Below, piece by piece: positions 1-10,811 of a stretch of DNA of 64,000 nt. Source of the DNA: Malania oleifera (lineage: Eukaryota > Streptophyta > Magnoliopsida > Santalales > Ximeniaceae); NCBI RefSeq assembly GCF_029873635.1, contig NC_080423.1:101308991-101372990 (forward strand), read 5' to 3'. The position numbers and the translations under genes were made by a program. The first letter of the stretch is position 1. Every line of letters starts with the position of its first letter. The notes under the pieces were generated by a model, which saw only the letters and a list, made by a program, of their open reading frames with translations, had not been told where the DNA came from and made no database searches.

Positions 1-1
1 G

Positions 2-343
2 CGATTTGGGAGGAAGGTAAAACTTAGCCCTAGGCTTATCAGTCCATTTGAGATCTTAGAGAAAATGTGGCCGGTGGCCTACAGTTTAGCTTTGCCACCT
101 GTGTTATCCAGAATTCATGACGTATTCCACATATCTATGTTGAGGAAATACATCCCAAACCCTTCTCATATTATCAGTTATGGTGAATTAGAGTTCAGTG
201 ATTCACTGATGTATAAGGAAGTACCAGTACAAATTTTGGATAAGAAAGTGCAGGAGTTACGTAACAAGAAGATTCCTCTGGTAAAAGTTTTGTGGAGGAA
301 TCACACAGTGGAAGAGGCTTCTTGGGAGTCCCAAAAGGTTTAA
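2..343 (+). pseudogene. Ty3/gypsy pol 3' end (integrase tail and chromodomain)
   Basis: The frame is open from base 2 and encodes the C-terminal tail of a chromovirus-type gypsy polyprotein. It matches the last part of the intact gag-pol at 16625-21115: the integrase-tail stretch RFGRKVKLSPR, the phrase [16 protein letters not shown], then a chromodomain-like segment ending in the NHTVEEASWE motif. In the intact relative this domain continues about 20 residues further (to PHLF); here the frame stops at 341-343 just after the SWES residues, so the domain end is lost. It is the 3' end of an element that begins left of the window and whose 3' LTR follows at 591. It is probably dead, although only the final residues are missing in what can be seen. 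Confidence 0.85.
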
Positions 344-590
344 CTGGGTAAATGTAAGTAATTGGATAATATTTCTTTTGCAGGTACATGTAATAATTAG
401 TAAGGGGTATTTTGGTTTTGGGAGAATTTTCTTTTGTATATGTAATCTTCCAGGACTCGGAATGTAACCACAGTATTCTTCCGTCATAAGTGAGGGTAAG
501 TAATAAAATAAGTAGGTCGTTTTGTTTTAAGGAATGATGAGTTACATGAATAGTAAATTTCGATGACGAAATTTTATAAGGAGGAGAGAA
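344..590 (+). other. 3' untranslated region and polypurine tract of gypsy element
   Basis: Non-coding tail between the pol stop and the LTR. It ends with a stretch like the ends of the other gypsy elements here (AAATTTCGATGACGAAATTT, then ATAAGGAGGAGAGAA at 576-590). The purine-rich run directly abutting the LTR start TGTAGTGACC is the expected plus-strand primer. Confidence 0.75.
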
Positions 591-670
591 TGTAGTGACC
601 CAGAGAATTTATAATATTTAAATAATAAAAGGAAGGGAGAAAAGGAAATTAAAAGGGGGCAAAGCAGACC

Positions 671-813
671 TTCGTCGACAAGAAAATACCGAGAGAGGGT
701 TTTGGGGTGATTCTGAATTTCATCGACGAGGAGAGAGTTTGTCCGACGAGTCATCTTCCTTGCCTCGTCGACGAGATGATGTGGCTCTTCGACGAAGCAC
801 AATGTATAAATAG
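671..813 (+). promoter_or_regulatory. LTR promoter: palindrome cluster plus TATA box
   Basis: Five or more copies of a dyad with core CGTCGACG or CGACGA lie at 671-680, 720-730, 741-750, 764-775 (CTCGTCGACGAG, perfect palindrome) and 787-797. A TATA box, TATAAATAG, follows at 805-813. Position and orientation fit the U3 promoter of this LTR. That the palindromes bind a factor is inference. Confidence 0.65.
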
Positions 814-1410
814 GGCCAACCTTCATTTTTTTGGCCATTTCCGGCACAAATACTCCTCTTATTCTCTTCTCTACGCCCCTCCTCTCTTCTTTTTAAGATC
901 TTAGGCCGATCTTTTGCCGGTTCGACGATCTGAGGCCACCACGACATTCCTGGTGAAGTTCTCTGCATATCTGCCGGAGCAGATCGTCGGTGGGGATAGT
1001 CTGAAATTCATCCTTGATTGTAGGTAAGACTTTTTATTCAAAATTTGGTCTTTCTGTAGTTATAAGAATGTTATTTACAAAGAAATACTAAAGTTTAGTT
1101 CTGAGAGTTGTCACTTTCAGGGTATTGATTAGGAAACTCTACGGGTGTTAGACCGACTGTTTATAGGGGCTTTCTCAGTTGCCAAGTAAGGGGATAAACT
1201 AAGCTAGCTGTTTTGTGAAAATTTATAGTGAAATTGTATAGCATTTGATTTCATGAAAATATTTGTATATATAACATATATATGAGTATTATGTTGGGAA
1301 ATACTGCTGAAAATGATAATATGTTCTGAATATATATATGATATCCATTTGTGTGGCATGAGTAGAATTTATGGTGAATTACTGTATTCTGGGAATATGA
1401 AAAATGATAT

Positions 1411-1640
1411 GGATATGATTTGCCGGCGTACGGGCCGTGCTATGGATATGATTTTCCGACATATGGGCTGTGCTATGGATATGATTTGCCGGCATACGAG
1501 TCATGCTATGGATATGATTTGCCGGTGTACGGGCCGTGCTATGGATATGATTTGCCGGCGTACGGGCCATGCTATAGGTATGATTTACCGGCATACGGGC
1601 TGAGCTATGGTAAAATATGAAATATCGGCGTATGGGCCGA
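1411..1640 (+). repeat. 33 bp minisatellite inside LTR
   Basis: About six head-to-tail copies of a 33 bp unit (GGATATGATTTGCCGGCGTA then CGGGCCGTGCTAT) with a few substitutions per copy. Because 33 is a multiple of three, it makes artificial repeat-protein ORFs in several frames (GYDLPAYGPCY); these are not genes. It lies in the predicted second leader intron of the LTR. A related array sits at the same place in the LTR at 10497. Confidence 0.85.
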
Positions 1641-2009
1641 TGATTTTCATGATGTATATATATATATATGCACAAATGTTGTGATGATATTGATTTGGCA
1701 ACGAATAGTATAAAGTATCCATGTATCACAGTTTCATTATATGCTATATGTTATCAAAACCTGGTTGACTTGGTCTAGGTTAGCACTTGCACGGTACTGC
1801 TGCTACGTGTTCGTGATCTTCATGATATTGTGTTAACGCTACTGTACGAAGTAGCGTGAGGACGGATTGTCGATGTGGTTTTAGGAAGTGTGAGCGCCTC
1901 TGGTGTACGGACCAGGTCTGGCAGACCCATCGGACTTACATACTGTACGTTTGACTTGGCAGTGGTCGGCCAACCATTGTCAGGTCCCACCTTTGGGCCA
2001 CACAACCTA

Positions 2010-2032
2010 GTCATGTGGGGGTAATACATGAC
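2010..2032 (+). other. Conserved hairpin in LTR module
   Basis: GTCATGT, a 9-base loop and ACATGAC form a perfect 7 bp stem. Equivalent stems occur at 2884-2906, 24907-24929, 43837-43859 (minus) and 53878-53900 (minus) with paired base changes. It lies in a 150 bp block shared by all gypsy LTRs of the window. Confidence 0.6.
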
Positions 2033-2143
2033 ATTAGCCTGCTAACCTACCAGGGTTGTTTTTGTATCATTATTATATGAGATGAATTATGTTATGAAAT
2101 TCAGTATATTCTGCCTTGTTATGATTATACATGTTTTCCCAGA

Positions 2144-2176
<33 letters not shown>

Positions 2177-2674
2177 CGGTTTTATTGGTTATGCTTATGT
2201 ATATGATTTTATGTATAACAGTGTAATACTCATGTTGCCACACACTAGTATTAGCTTATTTCTCTTACTGAGAGGTGTCTCACCCCAAAATTTCATAAAC
2301 ATTTTAGGAGCCCTTGATAGGAGAACGAATAAAGCTCCGCTGAGATAGTTTCTGCAAATTTGCCCTTTCTGAAGGGTAAGCTTTTTGGTAGGGTTGGATG
2401 GATTTTGGTGGGAAATGACCCTAGGACTCTTTTGGGTAGTTTATATATGTAAATACAGTGGATATAGTAACTCTGGTATTGTGACAGATGTTATTGAATA
2501 TGGTATTATGAGTTAATTATGATTTTATGTTTCCTGTGGCTTTGGCTTTCGTATTGTGTTATGTTGTATCCTTGGTACCCATGGGTTCAGGTTGATTATG
2601 ATTGACCAGATTTATTATATTGATTTTATTATCATGGAAAAAAAAAATTTATGGAAATTAAGCAGGTCGTTACA

Positions 2675-3083
2675 CCGTAGCTATTAGTTCAGATTAGTGC
2701 CACCACACGTCTCAGATAAAGTGTTGGTGAATGGATAGTTGATTGAGCCCAGTGTAGAGTAGTGTGCACCCTTGACAATTTGAACCAGGTTTGGTAGGCC
2801 AATCATACTTACAAACGAGTCAGTTTTGGCTTAGCATGGTAGGCCAACCATTGTTAGGTCTCGCCTACGGACTGCACAACCTAATCATGTAGGGGTAATA
2901 CATGATAACAACTAGCTATCCATCCAGGGGATAATTTCAATATTATAGAGATATAGCAGATGATTTACATGTATACAAAAATTTATTATGGCACATTATA
3001 CTTATGTTGAAATATGATTTCTTCAGACTTATACAGAACGAATTTATCTGATTTATCAGATGCAGTTAATTATGTACAGCCTA
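2675..3083 (+). repeat. LTR fragment, family B (remnant of the 5' LTR of the 3471-7953 element)
   Basis: Closely resembles about 25995-26405 of the family B solo LTR, including the 150 bp module and its hairpin at 2884-2906. The family B sequence stops near 3083 and passes straight into gypsy leader sequence (CCTAGGTTGCTAGGTTCTGT) that normally lies just after the primer-binding site. The LTR end and primer site are therefore deleted. Confidence 0.75.
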
Positions 3084-3470
3084 GGTTGCTAGGTTCTGTA
3101 GACTTTAGTGCACAGCGGAAAACAATATCAGAGTATGGGAATTGATCTTGAAGATGACAGGAAATGGGTAGATTAGGTCTTTAGTGAGTCAATGTTGGAG
3201 GTTAAGATGAGAATTTAGGGTTTTGTCTCACAACCCGAAGGCAGGAACTTTGTACTAGTTTCTATGTTTTTCTTGGAATAACGATTTTAGGAAAACCATG
3301 GTAAACTATCGTCAGTTTTTTGTTTTTGAGTGGTAAGGTGAAATCTTAAATTGGGGATAAGACGTTAAGTTGATTGGTGGAAAAAAGATATTTTATGGTT
3401 CATAGTTGAATTAATGTACTAGTTATGTTATGAAGTTAGGATTCTAAGATTATGTTGTTCTATTTTCAGG
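3084..3470 (+). other. Gypsy 5' leader (non-coding)
   Basis: Untranslated leader between the deleted primer-binding site and gag. It parallels 61287-61574. It ends in TATTTTCAGG directly before the gag ATG at 3471, a splice-acceptor-like end shared by all gypsy elements of the window. Confidence 0.65.
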
Positions 3471-6400
3471 ATGGACCCTGGGAATGACAATAGGAATGCT
3501 GGTAGTGGTGATGGTGCAGGGCCTTCCAGTATGGGCGGCGGCGATTCTGATGCGGTATTGCACAGTGTCGCCCAACAAGTGATGGCAAAAATAGCACGAA
3601 ATTCTAAAGAACAAGACTGCCCACCCGCTGATCAGGGCTGTACGATCAGATAGTTCACTCGTATGAACCCTCCAGTTTTCTCAGGGGGAGCCGACCTAGT
3701 TCTAGCGGGGAATTGGATTCAAGAAATTGAGAAAATACTTATAGTGTTGCACTGCAGTGATGAACAGAGAGTTCTCTATGCCATATTTAGATTGACCGAT
3801 GAGGCTGAGCGGTGGTGGATAATTGTGAAATTATTGGAGGAGCAGAGACTAGTACCTGTAGCCATGACTTGGAGCCGGTTTAAGGAGATGTTCTTCGACC
3901 GATATTTCCTCACCACCACTAGAGAAGTTAAGGTGGAGGAATTCCTGAATTTGACCCAAGGACACCTGACAATTTAGCAATATGCGACAAAATTTGTTGA
4001 ACTGTCCTGCTTTGCCCCGTACATAGTCCTAGATGAGGTAAAGAAGGCAAGAAAATTTTAAAGAGGCTTGAGGCAAAAAAATTATAAACAGGTGGTAGTT
4101 TTAAAGGAGCAGGATTTCTCAGAACTGGTAGATAAGGCCACCGTTGCAGAGACGAGCAGGCAGAGGGGTGCAGAGTCAGAGGAAGAGGCCCACACCTCCT
4201 GGATTTCAGGCGGGTACTAGCTGGGACCGGGGGAGAAGAGGCAGATACAGCGGGGGATAGAGAGAGGAGATGGGAAGTTGTGGGTTTCAAGGCGAGTAGA
4301 CTTATCCTATTTGCCCTAGATATGGCAGGAGGCATGTGGGAGGATGTCGAGCAGGAATGAATGTTTGCTATTAGCATAGTAGACTGGGTCACATGGCACG
4401 AAGACTGTCATGCTCAGCTAAGCGATGCTCTCGCTCCCAGACAATTTTGGGGGAATATCTAGGCACCCTGAGGTGGCTAGTAAAGGAAAGCCGCGCAGAT
4501 GCGGGTCTATGCACTGATCCCAGGAGATGTCGAGGCGACCAGCGATGTGGTGACAAGTATTATTACTATGCTTTCAATTAAAGGTATTGTTTTATTTGAT
4601 TCAGAGGCCACACACTCTTTTGTATCTATGGGGTACATCAAGTTATGTGGTGGTAGAAACTCAGTTGTTAGATATCGAGTTATCAGTAGTCACACCGATA
4701 GGATCAGTAGTAAGGTGTTGAAGGGTACTTAAAGGGTATCCAATGGATATTCAGGGGAAAGTGCTACTAGTTGACCTCGTAGTGTTAGATTTGCATGAGT
4801 TTGATATGATTTTGGGAATGAACTGGCTAGCTGCTAATTATGTCAGCATCAATTGTTATCAGAAAGAGGTGATATTCAAACCTCCTAGAGAGCAGGAGTT
4901 CAAATTTATAGGGTCGCACGTGTGTTCCTTAAGACAGATAATGTCAGCTATTCAAGCAAGGAGACTACTCCTGGATGGATGTCAGGGGTACATAACTTGT
5001 GTGAAGGAAATGCTAGAGAAAGAATTGAAACTTACCAATATTCCAGTAGTGAATGAATTTTTAGATGCCTTTCTAGAGAAGCTACCTAGATTATCTCCTG
5101 ACCGTGAGATTGAATTTACCGTCGATTTGCTTCCAAGGATGTCATCGATTTCTAAAGCACCCTACAAAATGGCTCCAGCATAGTTAAGAGAGTTAAAAGA
5201 ACAGTTGTAAGAATTATTGGATAAAAGATTTATCAAACCTAGTGTATTGCCCTAGGGAGCGCCAGTTCTATTCATAAAGAAGAAATATGGGACGATGAAG
5301 ATGTGCATCAACTATAGAGAGATAATTAAGGTGACAGTTAAGAACAAGTATCCTCTTCCCCGTATTGATGACTTGTTCGATCAGTCTCAGGGAACACGAG
5401 TCTATTCTAAGATTGATCTTCGCTCTAGGTACCATCAAGTGAGGGTCAAGGCAGAGGATGTTCCAAAGACAGCGTTTCGAACTCGGTATGACCACTATGA
5501 GTTTCTGGTTATGCCATTCATACTGACAAATGCTCTTGCTGCATTCATGGACCTTATGAACAGAGTTTTCCATCAATACTTGGACAAGTTTATAGTGGTT
5601 TTCATTGATGATATATTGGTTTATTCGAGGAGTTCTGAGGAGCATGAGACACATTTGAGACTAGTATTTCAGGTACTTAGAGAAGGGAAACTGTATGCCA
5701 AATTCAAGAAGTGTGAATTTTGGTTGGAACAAGTTACATTCCTCGGGCATGTGATATACGGGGATGCTATCTTTATAGATCCAAGCAAGATAGAAATGGT
5801 GGTGAATTGGGCGAAACAGATAAATGTTCAAGAGATCAGAAGTTTCATGGGATTGCTGGGATATTATCGCCAGTTCGTAGAGGGATTTTCTAGGCTATCA
5901 GGGCCTTTGACATGGCTAACAAAGAAGAATGTCAAGTTTGAATGGAATGACGATTGTGAGCAAAACTTCCAGGAATTGAAGCAACGACTCATCACTGCAC
6001 TGGTTTTGACTATTCCATCAGGAGATGGTGGATTCGTAATCTACAGTGATGCATCTTAGAAGGGGCTCAGATGTGTGCTAATGCAACAGGGGAAAGTTGT
6101 AGCCTATGCTTCTCGTCAACTTAAAGAGTACGAGAAGAACTACCCTACGCATGATTTAGAATTGGTTATAGTGGTGTACACATTAAAGATTTGGAGGCAT
6201 TATCTGTATGTTGGAAAGTGTGAAATATTTACAGATCATAAGAGTTTAAAGTATTTCTTCACACAGAAGGAGTTGAATATGAGGTAGAGGAGGTGGCTGG
6301 AATTGATTAAAGATTACGATTTTACCATGAGTTATGACCTAGGGAAGGCTAATGTGGTAGCTGATGCGTTGAGCCGTAAATCAGAGTGCGCATCCGTATC

Positions 6401-7953
6401 AACAATAGTAACTGCACCTCATATCAGGATGAATTTAAAAAGACTTGGTATAGAGCTGGTAAAGGGTAATCACCAAGCATTAATTGCTCATCTGGTACTT
6501 TAGCCGACTCCGCTGGAGAGAATTAAGATTGTGTAGATGTAAGACGCAGAATTGGTAAAGATCATAGATAGAGTGCAAAGTGGATAGAGAGCTAATTTTA
6601 ATATTTCAGATAATGAAGCTCTGAGGTTTCGTAGTAGGTTGTGTGTACCCGATGATGCCGGAATTAAAAAGACTATTTTGGAAGAGGCGCACCGCTCCTT
6701 ATATACAATACATCCAGGAAGTACAAAAATGTACAGAGACTTGTGGATATCCTTCTGGTGAAGCAATATGAAGAGAGAATTTGCTGAATACATAGTGCAG
6801 TGTTTAACATGCTAGTAGGTGAAGGCTAAGCATCAGAGACCGGCGGGACCATTGCAACCACTTCAAATCCTCGAATGGAAGTGGAAGCATATTTTTATAG
6901 ACTTTTATTTCAGGGTTACCACCAACACTTCATGGACAGGATGCCATATGGGTAGTCGTTGATAGATTGACAAAGATTGCCCATTTTCTTCCCATTAGAG
7001 TTAACTACTCCATGGGTAGATTGGCAGAGCTATATATACAGGAAATAGTCAGACTGCATGGAGTGCCTATGTCCATCGTTTCTAACTGAGATCCATGTTT
7101 CACATCTCAGTTCTAGAAAAGTTTACAGAGAGCTTTGGGATCCCAATTGACTTTTAGAACGACCTTTCATCCTCAGATCGATGGATAGATAGAGAAAACT
7201 ATACAGATATTGAAGGATATGCTGCGTGCTTATGTGCTAGATTTTAGAGGCAGCTGGATTTAGTACCTACCACTAGTGGAGTTTGCTTATAATAATAACT
7301 ACCAAGCCAATATTGGGATGGCCCTGTATGAGACATTGTATGGTTGGAGGTGTCGATCTCCACTATATTAGGATGAAATTGGTGAAAAGCAGATATTGGG
7401 GCCAGAGATGGTACAACGGGCTTCTGATAAAATCAAGCTTATTCAGGAAAAAATTAAAATAGCTCAGAGCCAACAAAAAAGCTATGTAGATACCTGTCGA
7501 CGAGCGTTGGAATTTGATGTAGGTGATAATGTGTTTTTGAAAATTGCACCAATGAAAGGGGTAATGAGATTTGGGAAGAAGGGAAAGCTAAGCCCTATGT
7601 ACATTAGGTTGTTTGAGATATTGGTAAGAGTTGGCCCAGTTGCCTACAGGTTAACATTAACCCCAACACTATCCAGAATCCACAATGTATTTCATCATGT
7701 GTCCATGTTGAAGAAATACGTCCCAAATCCATCACACGTAATAAGTTATGAGGCACTGAAGATTGGTGATACCTTATCCTATGATGAAGTGTCAGTTCAA
7801 CTCTTAGATTATAAAGAGCAGGAATTACGCACCAAGAAAATCCCACTAGTGAAAGTATTACGGAGGAACCATGCAGTTGAGGAAGCCTCGTGGGAGCTAG
7901 AGGAAGAACTGCGTTAGAAGTACCCGCATCTATTTAGTGGGATCCAACATTAG
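3471..7953 (+). pseudogene. Decayed Ty3/gypsy gag-pol polyprotein
   Basis: Collinear with the intact gag-pol at 16625-21115 but broken by at least 15 stops and some frameshifts. Recognisable parts in order are gag (3471-4140), a ruined zinc-knuckle and protease region (4300-5000, with FDSEATHSF in place of the usual DSGATHSF), reverse transcriptase (5230-5760, with FIDDILVYS intact), RNase H (6030-6380), integrase (6650-7330) and a chromodomain end (7740-7953). Most stops are TAG where intact relatives have CAG or TGG: stops ending at 3653, 3977, 6287, 6503 and 7917 are all CAG to TAG. The element is dead as an autonomous unit. Its 3' LTR follows at 8227. Confidence 0.92.
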
Positions 7954-8226
7954 CTTGGAAAAGGTAATGGTTCAGGTAAGAATTCTTTGTATGTAAGTAA
8001 ATTTTTGTGCAAGTTAATTAGTGGAATGTAATATTTTTTGGTTTTGATGGTTTTTGGGAGAGTTTTGATTTTATTATTGTAATCTCCCAGAACCGTAAAT
8101 GTAACCACGCTATTCCTCTGCCATAAGTGAGGGCGATTAATAAATTTTTGATGGTTTTGTTTTAAGTAAGGACAATAGTATTGGATAGAAAATTTCGAGG
8201 ACGGAATTTTTATAAGGAGGGGAGGA
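7954..8226 (+). other. 3' untranslated region with polypurine tract
   Basis: Tail of the preceding element. It carries the conserved AAATTTCGAGGACGGAATTT stretch and a polypurine tract at 8214-8226 (AAGGAGGGGAGGA) that abuts the LTR start TGTAGATACC. Confidence 0.75.
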
Positions 8227-9307
8227 TGTAGATACCTGGAAAATAATATTAATAAAATAATTATGGAAAAAGAGGGAAAATGGTTTGGTGTAGACCAAAT
8301 TATTGACGGTTTGGTGTGGGCGCAGAAAACCGTCGATGGTTTTGTGTAACCGTGACCCAGTAATGGTAAAACGGTGAAAAAAAGAAGGGTTAAAAACCAA
8401 ACTATCAACGGTTTCGTCTGGCAGTAGCTTATATGTAAGGTGTTGCAGCTCACTTTCTTAAAGGAAAATTAAATCTCACTCACTCACTCACTCTCTCTCT
8501 CTCCAAGGGCTGCGGCTAGCTCCCTCTCTCACCTTGATTTCTCATCTAATTTTAGCCCAAATCAACTAATAAACGTGATTTCGGGATCCCGACGATGATT
8601 CTTCGCAATTTAACCGAAGTAGTTTCATGAATCGGGCATTTTAGGCACCACTCCAAAACTAGGGGTAAGGAAACTATTTTTCAAGTTTTGTTAATTATTG
8701 AAGGAGAATGGGCTTAGGAGTATTAAAATGGTAAATATATTGGGGTTTAGCTGATTGAATTAGGATTTATGGATACAGACTTTGTGTGGGCGCCGCATGC
8801 ATAGTATTGGATTCCCTGCATTCATAGTTCCAAGAATTAGGTAAGGGGATAGATTATGTTAGGTATTTTTAGAAAGTTCACCGGTTAAAATACAGTATTT
8901 GATTAATAAATTATATATATGAATTATCTGGATATTCAGACTTATAAGAACCATATTTATGTACTAATGTAATTTATTAGGGAAAATCAGATCTTTGAAC
9001 TAAGTAAACCCTGTGAACAGATTTAATATTATTTTTCAGAAAAATATAATCTTCTAAGGCAGTTAGCATATTATAAAATAATACTCAAATTGTGTGGCAT
9101 GAGTATAAATATTTCATTGCAGATATTAGCATGTCATATTATTTTATGATTACACAGAACAAGCATGATTTGATAACGATTTTTTTAGAAAAACTATAAA
9201 CAATATAGAAATTATGATATTTTCAGTATATCGTGATATTTCAGCAAGATGTGATATTTCAGTTGGCCCAAATGCCGTGATATTTCAACCAGCCTAGGAC
9301 TGTGATC

Positions 9308-9343
<36 letters not shown>

Positions 9344-9356
9344 GTTTATTCAGAAA
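8227..9356 (+). repeat. LTR, family B (3' LTR, truncated)
   Basis: Begins with TGTAGATACC immediately after the polypurine tract and resembles the solo LTR at 9695. The U3 has dyads around CGTCGA at 8297-8312, 8326-8343 and 8398-8417, followed by TATATGTAA at 8430. A CT-rich stretch, a donor-like AGGGGTAAGGAAAC near 8665 and a second donor AATTAG|GTAAGGGG near 8838 follow. A TA run lies at 9310-9342. Similarity to the family ends near 9356, so the last 700-1000 bp of the LTR are missing. Confidence 0.8.
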
Positions 9357-9655
9357 TGTGAAATAGTGGATAGGCTCATAGGCAGGCGGCGAGATAGCAA
9401 ATTAGCAATTAGGTTTTTATGTGCAAGGGGTGTTTATATAGCAGGGCCAGACAAATAAACGGGTCACTCGGTAGGTGGCATCGACCCAAACCCAAGTTAA
9501 CCCGTTTATAAATGGGTCAGTTCTGGGTTGACCTATTTATAAATGGGTCAACTTGTATAAAACTCGAACCTGTTTTAAACGAGCGGGTCATGAGTCACCC
9601 ATCGAGTCTTGACCTATTTTTCCACCCCTAAACCTGACCCACTTGTACCCATACC
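9357..9655. repeat. Unassigned sequence with a probable hAT-type MITE
   Basis: Between the truncated LTR and the copia relic. Positions about 9438-9640 are rich in GGGTC/GACCC words. One end reads CAGGGCCAGACAAATAAACG and the other, in reverse complement, TAGGGGTGGAAAAATAGGTC, which resembles the imperfect ends of small plant hAT-like MITEs. No clear 8 bp duplication was found, so the class is tentative. The first 80 bp have no recognisable content. Confidence 0.35.
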
Positions 9656-9694
9656 ATGACTAACCAATCTATGAATAATATTCATAAACCCAAA
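9656..9694 (+). pseudogene. Ty1/copia pol fragment, left of solo LTR insertion
   Basis: Encodes MTNQSMNNIHKPK. After removal of the 9695-26851 insertion and one TSD copy, the frame continues with HLYLATKHPLP at 26857, the usual stretch upstream of copia reverse transcriptase. The split frame proves that the copia element was interrupted here. The copia sequence may extend a few tens of bases further left. Confidence 0.75.
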
Positions 9695-10496
9695 TGTAGA
9701 GACCTAGAGAATAATATTAATAAAACAATTATGCAAAAAAAGGGAAAATGGTTTGGTGTAGACCAAACCGTCGACGGTTTAGTGGGGGCGTAGAAAACCG
9801 TCAATGATTTTGTGTAACCGCGACCGAGTAACAGTAAAACGATGAAAAACAGAAGGGTTAAAATCCAAATCGTCGACGGTTTCGAGGAAACCGCCGATAG
9901 TTATGTCTTTCAATAGCTTATATGTAAGGTCCTGCAGCTTATTTTCTTAAAGGAAAATTAAATCTCACTCTCTCTCTCTCTCTCTCTCTCTCCAAGGGCT
10001 GCGGCTAGCTCCCTCTCTTACCTCGATTTCTCTTCTAATTTTAGCCCAAATTAGCTGATAAATGTGATTTTTGGATCCCGACGGCGATTCTTCGCAGTTT
10101 AACCGGAGTAGTTTCATGAATCGGGCATTTCAGGCACCACTCCAAAACTAGGGTAAGGAAGCTGTTTTTCAAGTTTTTTTAATTATTGAAGGAGTATGGG
10201 CTTAGGAGTATTAAAATGGTAAATATGATGGGATTGAGCTAATTGAATTAGGATTCATGGATACATGCTTTGTGCGGGCACCGTAGGCATAATATATAAT
10301 TCTCTGCAGGCAAAATTCTAGGAATTTGGTAAGGGGATAGATTATGTCAAGTATTTTTAGAAAGTTTACCGGTTAAAATACAACATTTGATTCAGAAACT
10401 ATATATATGAATTATCTGGATATTCAAATTTATGAGAATCATATTTATGTATTAATGTAAGTTTTTGGGAAAAATCTGATGTTTGAATTGAGTAGA
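9695..10496 (+). repeat. Solo LTR, family B, left part
   Basis: Starts with TGTAGAGACC, preceded by CCAAA (9690-9694). The other end of the LTR is at 26851 (GGTCGTAACA), followed by CCAAA (26852-26856), a perfect 5 bp target-site duplication. The net length is about 2.1 kb once the nested insertion is removed, so this is a solo LTR. The U3 holds the 16 bp palindrome AAACCGTCGACGGTTT at 9765-9780, related dyads at 9794, 9867 and 9888, and TATATGTAA at 9919. A CT microsatellite lies at 9968-9992. Confidence 0.9.
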
Positions 10497-10604
10497 TGTA
10501 ACGACCCGAATTTAAAATGAAATTTAAATAATAAAGAAAGGGAAATGGAAACCGGAAGATGACATTGAACTTTGGAAGGAATAACAGAAAGGGGATCAGC
10601 AGGG

Positions 10605-10811
10605 CTTCGTCGATGCATACAGGGGATTCGTTGACGAAGGCTTAAGAAAATTTGTTGACGAAGACTGAATTTCGTCGAAAAAGAAATATCGAGAGGGGGG
10701 TATGAGCCGACTGAATTTCGTTGATGAAGGACTGAATTTCTTCGACGAAATTAATAAAGAATTCGTCGACGAAGGACGGGCTTGTCAACGAAATCCCCTA
10801 TCTATATATAC
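10605..10811 (+). promoter_or_regulatory. LTR promoter: eight GTCGAC-type dyads and TATA
   Basis: Dyads of the type TTCGTCGACGAA, mostly degenerate, start near 10605, 10627, 10649, 10669, 10716, 10738, 10760 and 10780. They end at a TATATATACA box at 10802-10811. This is the densest array in a single LTR together with 60470-60725. Confidence 0.6.

Larger units (their letters stand above)
591..2674 (+). repeat. LTR, family A (3' LTR of the element at the window start)
   Basis: A 2084 bp LTR with ends TGTAGTGACC and GGTCGTTACA (imperfect terminal inverted repeat, TG...CA), directly after a polypurine tract. It contains a GTCGAC-palindrome cluster with TATA box (671-813), a 33 bp minisatellite (1411-1640), a conserved 150 bp module with a hairpin (2010-2032) and a TA run (2149-2176). 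Three potential short leader exons are visible: one ending at 1023 (TAG|GTAAG), 1121-1185 (TTTCAG|G to CCAA|GTAAGG) and 2308-2375 (TTTTAG|GAG to GAAGG|GTAAG). The same architecture recurs at 10497, 43190, 52721, 53224 and, more diverged, in the 13859/21434 LTRs. Confidence 0.9.

Noticed and set aside
1313-1620. ORFs encoding repeated GYDLPAYGPCY-type peptides
   Set aside because: Produced by a 33 bp minisatellite inside an LTR; open in several frames on both strands, with no recognisable gene context.
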